DNA of 64,000 bases from Spongiactinospora rosea (GTDB lineage: Bacteria > Actinomycetota > Actinomycetes > Streptosporangiales > Streptosporangiaceae), in NCBI RefSeq assembly GCF_003315795.1, contig NZ_QMEY01000012.1:124001-188000 (forward strand). Direction: 5' to 3'. Both the position numbers and the translations under genes were made by a program. Below are positions 8,343 to 16,787 of the stretch, one piece after another. The notes below the pieces were generated by a model. It saw nothing but the letters and a program-made list of their open reading frames with translations, was not told the origin of the DNA and ran no database searches. How positions within the stretch are numbered: position 1 is the stretch's first letter; the number at the start of each line of letters is the position of its first letter.

Positions 8343-9161
8343 CTACAGGAGGTCGGGCTTGTTGGTGACGATGCCGTCCACCTTGTAGGAGATCATCCGG
8401 CGGATCGCGGCCGGGTCGTCCACGGTCCAGGCGAAGACCTTCAGCGAACGGGCGTGGGCGCGCCTGACGTAGTCGCGGGTGAGGTCGCCGTAGGGGACGT
8501 TCACCAGGTCGGCGTACCGCGCGAGCGCGCCCAGCCGCCCGGTCGCCGGGGTGCCGAGCAGCGCGACGGGGACGCCGGGCAGCAGCCCGTGGAACCTCCG
8601 CATGGAGTCCCAGTCGAAGGACTGGACGATCACCCTGCCCGAGTTCGGCCAGGCGCCGTGGCGGCGTAACTCACGGGCCACACGGGATTCGATGCCCGGG
8701 TAGCGCCCGGGTTCCTTGATCTCCAGCAGCAGGCCGAGGCCGCTGCCGTCCATCGCACTCAGCGCCTCGCCCAGGGTCGGCACCCGCTCCTTGGCGTAGT
8801 CGCCGGAGAACCACGATCCGGCGTCCAGCCTGCGGATCTCGGCCAGCGTGAAGTCCTGGACCGCCCACGGGCTCCGGCCGGGGAAGACCCTCTCGGCGTC
8901 GGTGGTGCGGGCGAGCGTCGCGTCGTGCACCAGGACCAGCGCGTGGTCCTTGGTCTCGCGGACGTCGAGTTCGAACATGTCGGCGCGCTGTTCCTGGGCC
9001 AGCGCGAAGGCGGCGATGGTGTTCTCGGGGGCGTACGCGGACGCGCCGCGGTGGGCGACGGTGACGACGGAGGTGGCGGCGGTGGCGGGGACGGTGACGG
9101 CGGTGAGAGTGGCGAGGGTGGTCGTGCTGACAAGGACGAGTCGCCGGAACAGCCGGAACAC
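8343..9161 (-). CDS. Secreted glycerophosphodiester phosphodiesterase
   Basis: 272 residues of the GDPD TIM-barrel family. Motifs are AHRGASAYAPENTIAAF at the N-terminus (catalytic His and Arg), FELDVRETKD (metal Glu/Asp) and LVHDATLARTT (second catalytic His), ending with FAWTVDD and GIVTNKPDLL. It hydrolyses glycerophosphodiesters to glycerol-3-phosphate and an alcohol. GTG 9161 is chosen because GAGGAG lies 4 nt upstream and the product then begins with a normal Sec signal (FRLFRRLVLVSTTTLATLTA...ATAATS); an upstream ATG at 9215 has no ribosome site. A second GDPD gene is at 41.5-42.6 kb. Confidence 0.88.
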   Translation of the reverse strand: MFRLFRRLVLVSTTTLATLTAVTVPATAATSVVTVAHRGASAYAPENTIAAFALAQEQRADMFELDVRETKDHALVLVHDATLARTTDAERVFPGRSPWAVQDFTLAEIRRLDAGSWFSGDYAKERVPTLGEALSAMDGSGLGLLLEIKEPGRYPGIESRVARELRRHGAWPNSGRVIVQSFDWDSMRRFHGLLPGVPVALLGTPATGRLGALARYADLVNVPYGDLTRDYVRRAHARSLKVFAWTVDDPAAIRRMISYKVDGIVTNKPDLL

Positions 9162-9316
9162 GGGTCTCCTCAAGCCTGGGGATCGACCGACACCCCGAAA
9201 CTGACCACGGCGCATGACGGCAAGTTAATAGTGGAGTGGCCGCATGATGCCGGGAAAGTGAGCATCAGGCGCGACAACACGCCAAGATCCGCCGTGGCGG
9301 CGAGAGACCAGGGGCC

Positions 9317-9808
9317 TTACCGGCGGCGGGGGCGGGTGCGCGTGAGATCGAAGGTGGCGATGGTGGCGAGGGCGTAGGCCAGGTGGGGTACGGCGTCGCT
9401 GAGCCAGCCGGTGGCGCCCCAGGTGCGCGGATCGGTGAGGCGCAGCGCGGTGAGCGGGGCGTTGCCCGCCACGGAGGCCAGCACGGCCACCGCGCCGACG
9501 TCGAGCGGGCGGGTACGCCGCCGCGCGGTCGCGTACCGGTACAGGCCGTACGCCGCGCCGACCCCCACCCCGGCGGCGATGCCGAGCATGGGCCCGAGGC
9601 CCTGCCTGCGGTTGTCGGCCGTGCCGCCCTCGCCGAGGTCGGCGTGCACCCGATCCGCCAGCACGCCCGCCGCCTGCTCCGGCAGCCCGCTCGCGGGCCG
9701 CCCGCGCAGCGCCATGTCCAGGTAGGTCACGGTGTTGAGTACCGTCGTGCCGGCCGCGCCCGCGGCGGCTCCCGCCACGACATGCCGGGCCAAAGTCGCA
9801 TTCCGCAT
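9317..9808 (-). CDS. Small membrane protein of unknown function
   Basis: About 163 residues from ATG 9808. There are hydrophobic segments near the N-terminus (HVVAGAAAGAAGTTVLNTVTYL), in the middle (MLGIAAGVGVGAAYGLY; VGAVAVLASVAGNAPL) and at the C-terminus (HLAYALATIATF). Small proteins of this type occur in actinomycetes without an assigned role. No motif suggests a reaction, and the neighbours do not help. Coding character is good. Confidence 0.6.
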   Translation of the reverse strand: MRNATLARHVVAGAAAGAAGTTVLNTVTYLDMALRGRPASGLPEQAAGVLADRVHADLGEGGTADNRRQGLGPMLGIAAGVGVGAAYGLYRYATARRRTRPLDVGAVAVLASVAGNAPLTALRLTDPRTWGATGWLSDAVPHLAYALATIATFDLTRTRPRRR

Positions 9809-9859
9809 GCCCGCCCGCCTAACCCGGCAGGCCCCCGCCAAACCCGCCGATGGCCAGAG

Positions 9860-10081
9860 TCAGCTCAGCCGGTGGTCGCTCATGAAGGCGGCGAACTCCG
9901 GCAGCGAGATCAGGCCGTCGCCGTCGGCGTCGACCATCCGGACGGCCTCGGCGGCGCGCTCGCCGGTGATGGGCGCTCCGAGGGCGCGCATCAGAGACGC
10001 CAGCTCAGTGGCCGAGATGCGTCCGTCGCCGTCGGTGTCGACGAGCCGGAACGTGGGCGCGTATTCGTCGATGTCCGCCAC
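9860..10081 (-). CDS. Two-EF-hand calcium-binding protein
   Basis: 73 residues, essentially two EF-hands. The loops are DTDGDGRISATE and DADGDGLISLPE, both with full sets of Ca2+ ligands (D-x-D-x-D-G-x-I-x-x-x-E). GTG 10081 with GGGAAAGG upstream is preferred over an ATG at 10147, which would add an unrelated N-terminus. No signal peptide, so it is a cytoplasmic calmodulin-like buffer or sensor. It resembles the small EF-hand proteins common in actinomycetes; a partner is not evident. Confidence 0.85.
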   Translation of the reverse strand: MADIDEYAPTFRLVDTDGDGRISATELASLMRALGAPITGERAAEAVRMVDADGDGLISLPEFAAFMSDHRLS

Positions 10082-10166
10082 GGTCTCACACCTTTCCCAG
10101 GGATGATCGATTCGCAGACTATGGCGCATACCCGAATCCGGCCGCAACTTTCGCGGCGCACCCGAC

Positions 10167-11138
10167 TTATGGGGGCGTCTGCGGGGGGCGGGCGGTGGCG
10201 CGGAGACCCGCCAGGCGGGCCGGGTCGGGCCAGCGGGCGCCGTGCGCCCACCCCGCCCGCTCGAACCAGTGGATCAGCCGGGCGCTCGGATCGAACTGGC
10301 CGGGCAGCACGCCGTGCCGGGCGCAGGTGGGATCGGCGTGGTGCCAGTTGTGCCAGCCCTCACCGAGGGTCAGGAAGGCCACCCAGCGGACGTTGGACGA
10401 TCGGTCGCGGACCCGGAACGGCCGGTCGCCGAAGGTGTGCGCGACGGAGTTGACCGACCAGGTGACGTGGTGGACCACCGCGTACCGGACCAGCCCCGCC
10501 CAGAACAGCGCCGACCACGCGCCCGCCCACGACATCGACCACAGCCCCCCGGCCAGCGCGGGCAGCGCGAACGAGGCCGCCACGACCACCGGATAGGCCG
10601 CGTCGAAGCGCCGCACGTCGGGGTCGGCGAGCAGGTCGGGCACCCAGTGCCGCCTGCTGGAACGGCGGCGGGCGGTGTAGAACCAGCCGACGTGGGCGTG
10701 CAGCATGCCGCGCAGCAGGGCCGCGCCGGTGTCGCCGTAGCGCCATGGGGAGTGCGGGTCGCCCTCGCGGTCGGCGTACTTGTGGTGGCGGCGGTGCTCG
10801 GCCGCCCACAGCGTGACCGGGCCCTCCACGGCCATGCCCCCGGCCAGCATGAGCGCGACGCGCAGCGGGCGGCCGCACTTGAACGCGCGGTGGGTGAACA
10901 GCCGGTGGTAGCCGATGGCGATGCCGAAGATGCTCACGAGGTACATCACCACGGCGAGGGCCAGGTCGCGCGGGCCGACGCCCCACCCCCAGGCGGCCGG
11001 TATCGCCGCGGCGAGCAGCAGCAGCGGGAGCACGACGAGCACGATCAGGTAAGCGGTGCGGCGGCCGGTGGTGACCTGCACCGTCTCCGCCGTGGCCGGC
11101 CTGGGCGCGGACGAGGGGGGCACGCTCGCTCCTGACAT
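10167..11138 (-). CDS. Membrane fatty-acyl-CoA desaturase (stearoyl-CoA type)
   Basis: 323 residues. The three diiron histidine boxes of the acyl-CoA desaturase family are present: HRLFTH (HX4H), HRRHH (HX2HH) and HNWHH (HX2HH), plus the extra conserved region VRYAVVHHVTWSVNSVAH. Transmembrane pairs lie before box 1 and between boxes 2 and 3. It would introduce a cis double bond, usually delta-9, into a saturated acyl chain using O2 and an electron donor. It is divergent from the P450-cyclooxygenase-lipase operon, which makes it a plausible supplier of unsaturated fatty acid to that pathway; this link is inferred from position. Confidence 0.88.
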   Translation of the reverse strand: MSGASVPPSSAPRPATAETVQVTTGRRTAYLIVLVVLPLLLLAAAIPAAWGWGVGPRDLALAVVMYLVSIFGIAIGYHRLFTHRAFKCGRPLRVALMLAGGMAVEGPVTLWAAEHRRHHKYADREGDPHSPWRYGDTGAALLRGMLHAHVGWFYTARRRSSRRHWVPDLLADPDVRRFDAAYPVVVAASFALPALAGGLWSMSWAGAWSALFWAGLVRYAVVHHVTWSVNSVAHTFGDRPFRVRDRSSNVRWVAFLTLGEGWHNWHHADPTCARHGVLPGQFDPSARLIHWFERAGWAHGARWPDPARLAGLRATARPPQTPP

Positions 11139-11356
11139 CAGGTGATCGACAGAGAACAGACCGCATTCAATTGAACGCCCGTGACCGCCGATCAGGCAGT
11201 GGCCGGAGAGTTAGAAGTCAATCACCGCATGGAGTTATAAGACTGCGTTTCGTAGTCATGCGTTGCAGGTGGGACGCGTGTCTACATTGTGTACCCACAC
11301 GGCAAGGTGATCTCCGCTACGGGTCCGGGCGAGGCCCGGGCGGAAGGTGAGGCGGC
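11139..11356. promoter_or_regulatory. Shared control region of desaturase and P450 operon, two palindromes
   Basis: In this 218-bp divergent region TTCAATTGAA (11166-11175) is a perfect 10-bp palindrome 28 bp before the desaturase. A 17-bp imperfect palindrome GACTGCG-TTT-CGTAGTC (11241-11257, one mismatch) sits nearer the P450. Both look like sites for dimeric regulators. No promoter with good spacing was found; TTGCAG (11263) and TACATT (11283) are only 14 bp apart. The P450 has an AGGTGAGG ribosome site. Confidence 0.45.
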
Positions 11357-12658
11357 ATGAGCGCTGTCGAGCAGGTTGCCACCCACGGCTACCTGGACCG
11401 CTACGACGAAGCGCTCGCCCGTGACCCGGTGGCCGCGATCGGCCTGGTCCAGGGATGGATGCGGACCGACTGGCGCGCCCTGTTCGCCGAGTTGCGGGCA
11501 CGGCGGCCGGTGTTCGCCACCCCGGCCTTCACGGTGATCACCCGCTATGCCGACGTCATCGAGGTGCTGTCGCACGAGACCGTCTTCACCGTCCGGGCGT
11601 TCGGCCCGCGCCTGGAGGCCGCGCTGGGCGGGCCGTTCATGCTCAGCAGAGACGCCACCGCGATGAACCGGCACGACAAGGGCCTGATGCGGGTCATGCT
11701 GCCGCACGGCGACGTGGCGCGGGTGCGCGCGCTGGCGGGCCGCCTCGCCGACGAGGCGCTGGACCGCTCCTGGCCGCACGGCCGGATCGAGGCGGTGCAC
11801 GGCCTGTTCCGCCCGGTCGCGCTCGGCGTGTGCGACGAGTACTTCGGGCTGCCGGGCCCCGACGCCGCCACCCTGTCCCGCTGGACCCGCGCGATCATCG
11901 CCGACGGCTTCGCCAACTACCAGGGCGACCCCGAGGTCCGGGCCGCCGGGGTGGGCGCGGGCGCGGAGCTGATGGCCTACCTGCGGGAGCGGATCGCCGC
12001 CCGCAGGGCCGATGCAGGCGGGGCGGAGGGCCGCGACGACGTCTTCGACCGGCTCCTGGCCACCACGCTGCCCGAGGCGGTCGCCACCTCCGACGAGCGG
12101 GTCGCGGTCAACATGGCCGGGCTGCCCCTCGGGTTCGCCGAGAGCGCGCCCGGCGCGATGGCCGAGGCCCTGGGACAGCTCCTGTTGCGGCCGGAGGTGC
12201 TGGCCGAGGCCGTGCGGGCGGCGGCCGACCCCGACACCACGCGCTTCGACGACCTGGTGTGGGAGGCGCTGCGCTTCAACCCGTTCTTCAAGCTGCTGCC
12301 GCGCGTGTGCGAGCGGGATCACGTACTCGCGGCCGGCACGCCCCGCCGCACGTTGATCAAGGCGGGCACGTTCGTGATGGCCGCGCCCGCGTCCGCCATG
12401 TTCGACGCCGAGGTGGTCCCCGACCCCGACGAGTTCCGGCCCGGCCGTCCCGGGCACCACCACCTGTTCTTCGGGCACGGGCACCATGCCTGCCTGGGCG
12501 CGCATCCCGCCAGGGCGATCATCTGCGAGACGCTGCGCCGCCTGCTGCGCAGGCCGGGGGTGGGCCCGCTGCCGCCGCCCGAGGGGGAGATCGTCCGCGC
12601 GCACGCGATCTTCCCCGACCGTTTCACGATCGCGCTCGCCCCCGGCGAGGACGCGTGA
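11357..12658 (+). CDS. Cytochrome P450, first gene of the oxylipin-like operon
   Basis: 433 residues. The haem-thiolate motif is FGHGHHACLGAHPAR (Cys ligand in ACLG). The ExxR pair is in WEALRFNPF, and a PERF-like DEFRPGRPG precedes the haem loop. The I-helix reads GLPLGFAESAPGAMAEAL, so the acid-alcohol pair is Glu-Ser rather than the usual Glu/Asp-Thr. The N-terminus (YLDRYDEALARDP...DWRALFAELRARRPVFATPAF) has no membrane anchor, so the protein is soluble. It overlaps the cyclooxygenase-like gene by GTGA (12655-12658). In animals and fungi such P450s rearrange fatty-acid peroxides made by a linked dioxygenase, and the pairing suggests the same here. An O2-dependent hydroxylase remains possible. 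Confidence 0.85.
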   Translation: MSAVEQVATHGYLDRYDEALARDPVAAIGLVQGWMRTDWRALFAELRARRPVFATPAFTVITRYADVIEVLSHETVFTVRAFGPRLEAALGGPFMLSRDATAMNRHDKGLMRVMLPHGDVARVRALAGRLADEALDRSWPHGRIEAVHGLFRPVALGVCDEYFGLPGPDAATLSRWTRAIIADGFANYQGDPEVRAAGVGAGAELMAYLRERIAARRADAGGAEGRDDVFDRLLATTLPEAVATSDERVAVNMAGLPLGFAESAPGAMAEALGQLLLRPEVLAEAVRAAADPDTTRFDDLVWEALRFNPFFKLLPRVCERDHVLAAGTPRRTLIKAGTFVMAAPASAMFDAEVVPDPDEFRPGRPGHHHLFFGHGHHACLGAHPARAIICETLRRLLRRPGVGPLPPPEGEIVRAHAIFPDRFTIALAPGEDA

Positions 12659-14229
12659 GCACCGCCCGCCGCATCGCCGTGGACGGCCTGGGCAACCGGC
12701 TGAAGTACCGGGCGCTGACCGGTGGCCGGCCGTTCTGGGACCTGGTCCAGTCCGTCCGGCCGCTGCGCCGCCGGGTCAACGCCGTGCTGATCGACCGGGC
12801 GGTCCGTGAGATGCCGCCGCGCCCGGAGCCGCTGAGCACGATGTCCGACTACACCTCGTGGGCGTCGCTGACCGACCGCACCTACCAAGGCAGGCACCTG
12901 CCCCCGGTGGTCGCCGACGAGAGCGCGCGGCCCACGCCCGAGCAGGCCGCCGACCTGTTCGCGCGGGGTGACACGATGGTGCCCTGCCCGCGTTCCACGG
13001 TGCTGTTCGCGTACTTCGCGCAGTGGTTCACCGACGGGTTCCTGCGCGGCGAGTCCACCGAGCCCCGCGACCCCCGCAAGAACACCTCCAACCACCACAT
13101 CGACCTCAACCAGCTCTACGGGCTCAACGCGCGGGCGACCGCCGCGTTACGCGCCTACGAGGGCGGGCGGCTGAAGAGCCAGGTCGTCAATGGCGGGGAG
13201 TTCCCGCCCTACCTGTGCGAGAACGGCGTGATCAAGCCGGAGTTCGCCGCGCTCTCGGTGGTCCACTTCGACCGGCTCCCCGCCGAGCGGCGCGACACGC
13301 TGTTCGCGCTGGGCAGCGACCGCGGCAACACCCAGATCGGCTTCACCATGCTGACCGTGCTGTTCCTGCGCGAGCACAACAGGGTGGCCGCCGGGCTCGC
13401 CGCCCGCAATCCCGGCTGGGACGACGAGCGCCTGTTCCAGACCGCCCGCAACGTCCTGATCGCGATGCTGGCCAGGCTGGTGGTCGAGGAGTACGTCAAC
13501 CACATCACCCCCTACCACTTCCGGTTCACGCTCGACCCGAAGCTGTCCACGTCGCTGGCGCACGCGCCCTGGTTCCGGGAGAACTGGGCGTCGGTGGAGT
13601 TCAACCTCGTGTACCGCTGGCACAGCCTGATCCCCTCCCACCTGGTGGTCGGCGGCGCCGACCTGCCGCTCGCGCACACGCTGTTCGGCAGCGCGCTGCT
13701 GCCGGGTCCGGGGCTGGGCAGGGTCTTGGAGGAGGCGTCCCGGCAGCGCGCGGGCCGGATCGGCCTGTTCAACACCGACCCGGCGCTGCGCGACGTCGAT
13801 GTGGCGAGCATGGCGGAGTCGCGGGCGGTCGGCCTGGCCCCCTACAACCGCTACCGGCGGCACTGCCGCTTCCCGAGGGTCCGCCGCTTCGAGCACGTCA
13901 ACGCCGACCGCAAGGTCAGCGACGCGTTACGCGACCTCTATCGTGGGGTCGACGACCTCGACCTTTACGTCGGCCTGTTCGCCGAGGAGCCGGGCTCGCC
14001 GGACGCCATCCTGCCGCCGCTGCTGACCAAGATCATCGCGGTGGACGCGTTCTCCGAGGTACTGACCAACCCGCTGCTGGCCCCGCGCGTGTTCAACGCC
14101 GCCACCTTCTCCCCGTACGGCCTGCGGGTCATCGCCACCACGCGCACGCTCGCCGACGTGCTCGCCCGTAACGCCCCCGAAGACCCGCAGCCCCGTTTCA
14201 TCAGCATGACCAGGCAGGCCGCCCCGTGA
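12655..14229 (+). CDS. Cyclooxygenase-like animal haem peroxidase (fatty-acid dioxygenase)
   Basis: 524 residues, GTG start overlapping the P450 stop. The similarity is to prostaglandin H synthase more than to general peroxidases: FAYFAQWFTDGFL, NHHIDLNQLYG, LREHNRVAAGL, LFQTARNVLIA, VVEEYVNHITPYHF, VEFNLVYRWHSLIP and ASRQRAGRIG. The YRWH tetrad gives Tyr320 (COX Tyr385, radical tyrosine) and His323 (COX His388, proximal haem ligand). AFSEVLTNP places a Ser where COX-1 has Ser530. Gln123 matches COX Gln203, but the distal His207 is Asp127. No signal peptide or EGF/membrane-binding domain is present. It likely adds O2 to an unsaturated fatty acid; substrate and product are unknown. Confidence 0.85.
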   Translation: MSTARRIAVDGLGNRLKYRALTGGRPFWDLVQSVRPLRRRVNAVLIDRAVREMPPRPEPLSTMSDYTSWASLTDRTYQGRHLPPVVADESARPTPEQAADLFARGDTMVPCPRSTVLFAYFAQWFTDGFLRGESTEPRDPRKNTSNHHIDLNQLYGLNARATAALRAYEGGRLKSQVVNGGEFPPYLCENGVIKPEFAALSVVHFDRLPAERRDTLFALGSDRGNTQIGFTMLTVLFLREHNRVAAGLAARNPGWDDERLFQTARNVLIAMLARLVVEEYVNHITPYHFRFTLDPKLSTSLAHAPWFRENWASVEFNLVYRWHSLIPSHLVVGGADLPLAHTLFGSALLPGPGLGRVLEEASRQRAGRIGLFNTDPALRDVDVASMAESRAVGLAPYNRYRRHCRFPRVRRFEHVNADRKVSDALRDLYRGVDDLDLYVGLFAEEPGSPDAILPPLLTKIIAVDAFSEVLTNPLLAPRVFNAATFSPYGLRVIATTRTLADVLARNAPEDPQPRFISMTRQAAP

Positions 14230-16415
14230 CCGCGGAGGAGGGCGCGCTGCTCCGCGCGGCGGCGCGCGAGCTGGTGGAGGTCGCGGTCACGATCCAGGAG
14301 GCCGCGGTACACGCCACCGAGGCGCTGGCCGACGGCGCCTCGCCCGCGCTGCTCGCGCGGGCCCCGGCGGCGGGCGTCCGGGCCGAACAGGCGCTGACCC
14401 GGGCCGTCATCGACCCCCGCGGGCTGGGCTACTCCCCCGCGGGCGGCCGGCTGGCCACGCTGGCGGCCCGGCTGGGCACGCTGGCCGGGGCGGAGAGCCT
14501 GGCCGTGCGGGTGCTGGCCTCCTCGCTGCGGCTGCGGATCGCCGCCGTCGCCCTCGACCACCCCGAGCTGAGCGCCGATCCCATCCTGACCCGGCTGATC
14601 GAGGCCGCCGCCGCGGACCGCGACATCGAGGCCGTGCGCGCGATGCGGGCGCTGGTCAGGGATCGCGGCGTGGTACGCGCGCTGAGCGCCCTGGCCCCGA
14701 TACTCGGCGAGGTGCTGGCGCTGCGCGCGCTGCTGGACGAGAACCCGCTCAACGACGCCACCGCCTGGCTGATCGCGACCGGCAAGGGCTACGCCACCGC
14801 CGATCCGCTGCTCGGGCTGAGCAACCGGGTCGTCGCCGCGCTGGACCGGGGGGCGGGGGCCGCGCGCCGGGCCGAGCCGTCCGCCGGGGAGGCGGCGCTG
14901 CTGGGCACCCGCGGGTCCCTGCTCGACTTCCTCGGCAACATCGGCGTGCTGAGCAACACCGGGCGGGCGCTGATCCAGAGTGTCGAGGGCCCGGACGGCG
15001 TGGTCCGGCACGTCGTCCACGCCCCCGGGATCCGCGCGCGCTCGGTGGACGACGACTCGCCGCAGGACATCCTCGGCGCGTTCAGCAGTTCGGTACTGAA
15101 CAGCAGCCCGTACACCCGGGCGCTGGCGGGCGCGATCGGCGACTACGGCATCCCCGAGGGCGCGGAGGTCGCCCTGATCGGGCACAGCGCGGGCGGCGCG
15201 GCCGTGCTCAACCTCGCCCACGACCCGGCGTTCTGCGCCCGGCACACGGTCACGCACGTGGTGGCGGTGGGGTCGCCGATCGACTTCAAGACGCCCGCCG
15301 ACCCGCGCACCTGGGTGGCGAGCGTCACCAACCAGCACGACATCATTCCGACGCTGGACGGGCAGGGCGCGGGGGCGTGCGCCGACCTGCACCCCGACTG
15401 GTACGTGGTGGACTACACCGATCCCACCCACCTGTTCCCGGTGTGCCACAGCATCGAGCACTATCTCGGCAACCTCACCAACGACCTGCCCGAGGCCCGC
15501 GACCACATCGACGCGCGGCTCGCGCCCTACCGGGGGCCGGTCGTCCGGGCGCAGACCTACCTGCTGCTGGACGAGGCCACCGGGGCCGGGGAGTTCCCGT
15601 TCCTCAGCGTGCCTACCTACCCGCTGAGTCCAGTGGGCCCACTGGGCCCGCTCGGCCTGCCGGGCGAGCCGGTCGAACCGGTCGAACCGGTCGAGGCGCC
15701 GGTCCGGTCCCGGGACGGCGGCGCGGTGACGGCCTGGTTCGCCGCCGACGCCGCCATCGCCGCGCGCCTGGCCGGGGAGTCAGGGGCGGGCCCGCTGGTC
15801 CTGGCCGCGGGGCGGGCGCTGGTCGCGGTACACGCGGCGGTCCACCGGCGCAGCGGGCTCGGCGACTTCCGGGAGTTCCAGGTGGGAATCGTGGTGGCGG
15901 GGCCAGGGCACGGCGGCTTCCTCGGGGGGTGGCCCGACCTGCTACGGCCGGGGGCCGCGCTGCGGCGTTCCGGCGACCTCTCGGCGGCGCACGTCATCGA
16001 CGCCGAGCCGGGGGTGGCCGGGCGGGCCGCGGCGGCGGGGCTGTGGGGCGGCGAGCCGTACGACGTCCCGGTGGACTTCCGGCTCGGGCGGGGGGCCGCG
16101 CACGTCGCGGTCGGCGGCCCGGGTGAGCGGGTGGCGACCCTGCGCGGGACGCTCGGCCCGCACCTGCCGGTCCCGGACCGCGACCTGGTGAGTTACGTCC
16201 GTGACGGCGAGCGCGTCCTGCGCCGCTGCGTACGCGCCCACGGCCGGGCACGGCTGCACCCCGCGCCGGGGCTGCGGCTCACCGCGGGCCCGTCGGCCCA
16301 TCCGCTCGCCCGCCTGCTGCGCGACCTCGGCCTGGACGGCGCCCGCCCCCTCCTGTGCCTGTCCTCCCCCACCCGCCGCACCCTCCACGACCCCGCCGTC
16401 CCCCTGCCGTACTGA
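14226..16415 (+). CDS. Two-domain protein: lipase-type alpha/beta hydrolase plus acetoacetate-decarboxylase-like domain
   Basis: 729 residues, GTG start overlapping the dioxygenase stop by GTGA. Residues 1-200 are Ala-rich helices. Residues 230-440 form an alpha/beta hydrolase with nucleophile Ser321 in GHSAGG and probable partners Asp372 (NQHDIIP) and His408 (VCHSIEHY). A Pro/Gly linker follows, with a repeated VEP unit. The last 240 residues (LVAVHAAVHRRSGLGDFREFQ..., VAGRAAAAGLWGGEPYDVPVDFRL) look like the acetoacetate-decarboxylase fold; this second assignment is weaker. The hydrolase could free fatty acid from lipid for the dioxygenase, as phospholipase does in animals. No signal peptide was seen. 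Confidence 0.7.
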   Translation: MTAEEGALLRAAARELVEVAVTIQEAAVHATEALADGASPALLARAPAAGVRAEQALTRAVIDPRGLGYSPAGGRLATLAARLGTLAGAESLAVRVLASSLRLRIAAVALDHPELSADPILTRLIEAAAADRDIEAVRAMRALVRDRGVVRALSALAPILGEVLALRALLDENPLNDATAWLIATGKGYATADPLLGLSNRVVAALDRGAGAARRAEPSAGEAALLGTRGSLLDFLGNIGVLSNTGRALIQSVEGPDGVVRHVVHAPGIRARSVDDDSPQDILGAFSSSVLNSSPYTRALAGAIGDYGIPEGAEVALIGHSAGGAAVLNLAHDPAFCARHTVTHVVAVGSPIDFKTPADPRTWVASVTNQHDIIPTLDGQGAGACADLHPDWYVVDYTDPTHLFPVCHSIEHYLGNLTNDLPEARDHIDARLAPYRGPVVRAQTYLLLDEATGAGEFPFLSVPTYPLSPVGPLGPLGLPGEPVEPVEPVEAPVRSRDGGAVTAWFAADAAIAARLAGESGAGPLVLAAGRALVAVHAAVHRRSGLGDFREFQVGIVVAGPGHGGFLGGWPDLLRPGAALRRSGDLSAAHVIDAEPGVAGRAAAAGLWGGEPYDVPVDFRLGRGAAHVAVGGPGERVATLRGTLGPHLPVPDRDLVSYVRDGERVLRRCVRAHGRARLHPAPGLRLTAGPSAHPLARLLRDLGLDGARPLLCLSSPTRRTLHDPAVPLPY

Positions 16416-16425
16416 ACGGAGTCCC

Positions 16426-16716
16426 ATGCGACCACTCGAAACATCGGCGCCGGGTGGCGCCGCGCATGAGCGGGTTCTCGCGCATGCGGAGGTGCTGCGG
16501 GGTGATGTCCGGGCGCTCGGGGAGTGCGCCGAGCGGTTGCGGGCGGTGCAGGAGCGGCTCGCCGCGAGCGGCCTGGCGCCGCGGTGGCTGGGCGAGTCGG
16601 TGGCCGCCCATCTGGCCGCGTGCGCGGTGGCCGCCGCCGACCTCGACGCCGCCGCCCTGCGCCTCACCGCCTACGCGGCCCGCCTGGCGCGGGAACACCG
16701 CGACCACCGGACATGA
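16426..16716 (+). CDS. Small two-helix protein, WXG100-like
   Basis: 96 residues. Two amphipathic, Ala/Leu-rich helices flank a turn with W54-L55-G56 in PRWLGESVAAHL. Length and layout fit the WXG100 (EsxA/B) pattern, and the preceding protein also begins with a helical region. The C-terminal YxxxD/E export signal is not clear. It starts 10 bp after the hydrolase stop with a GGAG site, so it belongs to the operon. It could be a type VII secretion partner, a chaperone or an unrelated helical protein. Confidence 0.55.
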   Translation: MRPLETSAPGGAAHERVLAHAEVLRGDVRALGECAERLRAVQERLAASGLAPRWLGESVAAHLAACAVAAADLDAAALRLTAYAARLAREHRDHRT

Positions 16717-16787
16717 CGGCAATCATGTGCGAGTGATGACTTTGTGGACTGTCCCGGCCGGGATCCGATCCAACATGCTTGGTGACC

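Noticed and set aside
11263-11288. TTGCAG/TACATT as the P450 operon promoter
   Set aside because: The spacer is only 14 bp.
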